A stretch of DNA of 64,000 bases from Selenomonas ruminantium subsp. lactilytica TAM6421. Lineage in GTDB: Bacteria; Bacillota; Negativicutes; Selenomonadales; Selenomonadaceae. A program made the translations under genes and the position numbers. The stretch lies in the NCBI RefSeq assembly GCF_000284095.1, contig NC_017068.1, forward strand, positions 1,550,001-1,614,000, in the 5' to 3' direction. Each line of letters begins with the position of its first letter. The stretch's first letter is position 1. The notes below the pieces were generated by a model. The model did not search any database. It was given only the letters and a program-made list of their open reading frames with translations, and had not been told where the DNA came from. This document shows positions 62,844-64,000 of this stretch, piece by piece.

Positions 62844-64000
62844 TTACAATTTACGACTGTCCTCTCTTGAGTTTTTTTTATAGCCATAAAATTTCAGTCC
62901 CAGCATGGTGATATCATCAGATTGTTCCGCTTCTCCAGCATAGACGCCCACATCCTGCCGAACGGCAGCGAGGATTTCTCGCACATTTTTTTCTCCCTGG
63001 ACATTCAGCGTTTCCTGCAGACGCTCTTCCGAATACATCCCTCCTGCCTCATTCATGGCCTCCGTCACACCGTCCGTATAAAGGAAAATCATCTCTCCTG
63101 GCTGCAGGACAAGGCTGTGGGACTCATACATCCCCTCCTCGTTTACACCGAGCATCATATGCTTTTTCTTATGCCGCAGATAACGGAACCTACCATTTTC
63201 CTGCACCAGTGGCGGATTATGGCCGCCGTTTACATAGATGAGTTCTCCCGTAACCAGGTCAAGCTGGGCAATAAACACGGTGACAAACATCATTTCCTCA
63301 TTTTCCCGGCATAGCTCCTGATTGGCCAACATCACGACAGCAGCAAAATCATCGGGGTCTTTGGCCATCAGCACCAGATTTTTCAGCGTCGTTTTGGCGC
63401 GCATCATGTAGAGCGCTGCGGGAATGCCCTTGCCAGACACATCGGCGATGGTGATGACCAGATGATTCTCATCCGTCAGGTAAAAATCGTAGAAGTCCCC
63501 TCCCACGCCCTTAGCGGCATCCATGGAGGCATAGATCTGAAATTCCTGGCGGCTGGTCAGGAAATCCTGTGGCAGCGCCCCCAGCTGAATGTTTTTGGCC
63601 ACCGAAAGCTCAGCTGCCGCTTTCTCCTTCTCTGCCGTCACCTGGGACAGGTTCTCGATATATGCTTTCAGCTCATCCGTCATAGCATTGAAGCAGACGG
63701 CTAGATGTTCAATCTCATCACCGGTTTTTATCTCCAACTTCTTGTCCAGATTGCCGCTGGCAATTTCCCTTACGCCATCAGCCATCTGCTTTATGGGCTG
63801 AACGAATCGGTCTGAAAGCCGCTCTGACATGAAAAACATGATGACAATCATGATGAGCAGCGCCAGCAGAGCCGCCTGCAAAAGGAAAAGATATTCACGC
63901 TGCAGGTTTTCCTTGAAATTATCCATCTGCCCCATAAAATAATTCTGGCTTTCCTGAAGAGAAGAGGAAATATCCTCCTGTGACACCAAAAGACCAAGGC
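62844..64000 (-). CDS. HAMP/PP2C (SpoIIE-like) sensor phosphatase, N-terminus beyond the window
   Basis: The reading frame stays open to the right edge, so the sensor part is missing. Visible parts are a membrane helix (LLQAALLALLIMIVIMFFMS), a HAMP domain (VQPIKQMADGVREIASGNLD), a coiled coil and a PP2C SpoIIE domain with GVGGDFYDFY, ITIADVSGKGIPAALYMM and EQSDDITMLGLKF. Such proteins dephosphorylate anti-anti-sigma factors. No anti-sigma partner gene is present here. Confidence 0.92.
   Translation of the reverse strand, partial: LGLLVSQEDISSSLQESQNYFMGQMDNFKENLQREYLFLLQAALLALLIMIVIMFFMSERLSDRFVQPIKQMADGVREIASGNLDKKLEIKTGDEIEHLAVCFNAMTDELKAYIENLSQVTAEKEKAAAELSVAKNIQLGALPQDFLTSRQEFQIYASMDAAKGVGGDFYDFYLTDENHLVITIADVSGKGIPAALYMMRAKTTLKNLVLMAKDPDDFAAVVMLANQELCRENEEMMFVTVFIAQLDLVTGELIYVNGGHNPPLVQENGRFRYLRHKKKHMMLGVNEEGMYESHSLVLQPGEMIFLYTDGVTEAMNEAGGMYSEERLQETLNVQGEKNVREILAAVRQDVGVYAGEAEQSDDITMLGLKFYGYKKNSREDSRKL

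Noticed and set aside
1-64000. tRNA, rRNA and CRISPR arrays
   Set aside because: I looked for T-loop-like GTTCGA strings with acceptor stems, conserved rRNA blocks and regularly spaced repeats, and found none.

Overview
The window looks like a chromosome segment of a diderm firmicute of the class Negativicutes, most likely Selenomonas or a close relative. This is inferred from the gene set and not from a database match. Firmicute traits are a PolC-type polymerase, a SAM-I riboswitch, YlxM, IreB, the short HisG plus HisZ pair, YerC, and Firmicute gene orders (rpsP-khpA-ylqD-rimM-trmD, tig-clpP-clpX-lon-engB, ireB-ruvX-DUF1292-mltG-trmR-trhP). A heptose-kinase-like protein and dTDP-rhamnose genes fit an outer membrane with LPS. 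GTG and TTG starts with strong Shine-Dalgarno (SD) sequences are common. I found no rRNA, tRNA, CRISPR array or intact transposase.

Bases 1-2980 are a decayed accessory patch: two small unknown proteins (a membrane protein and a secreted one, overlapping as ATGA), a candidate type I toxin gene for a 25-residue hydrophobic peptide, and a tyrosine recombinase broken by one in-frame TGA. From 2931 the core genome starts: a SAM-I riboswitch and metK, an unknown gene, lgt, then ylxM-ffh-rpsP-khpA-ylqD-rimM-trmD, then rfbA-rfbC-rfbB for dTDP-sugar synthesis.

From 12.9 to 22.8 kb the minus strand carries the repair and replication group polA-mutM-coaE-lytic transglycosylase-polC, and an L,D-transpeptidase behind a cluster of TGAC-NN-GTCA palindromes. 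The PolC lacks the exonuclease domain normally inserted in its PHP domain. From 23 to 29 kb lie a HAD phosphatase, an M16C protease, a heptose-kinase-like protein, an ASCH protein and a small coiled-coil protein. From 28.6 to 35.8 kb is a histidine operon read leftward: yerC, hisZ, an HD-domain gene, hisG, hisD, hisC, hisB, hisH, a structured repeat, hisA. hisF and hisI are absent.

From 36 to 39.7 kb is a patch with a collapsed Tat-exported FAD oxidoreductase, a VanY-like peptidase, a possible CYTH fragment, an MFS transporter and an orphan HlyD-like protein. From 39.8 to 50.9 kb are alaS, two secreted proteins, an M24 peptidase, aroQ, acylphosphatase, the tRNA wobble hydroxylation and methylation pair trhP/trmR, mltG, a DUF1292 protein, ruvX and ireB. 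From 51 to 64 kb are an aminotransferase, the siroheme decarboxylase pair ahbA/ahbB, engB-lon-clpX-clpP-tig, prfC, a lipase-like hydrolase and a PP2C-type sensor phosphatase cut by the window edge.

The strongest leads are the type I toxin candidate (1131-1406), a dispersed structured repeat whose copies differ by compensatory changes (16799-16827, 29363-29458, 45869-45983), the exonuclease-less PolC, the overrepresented TGACCGGTCA palindrome, and a 200-base nested palindrome at 44528-44727.
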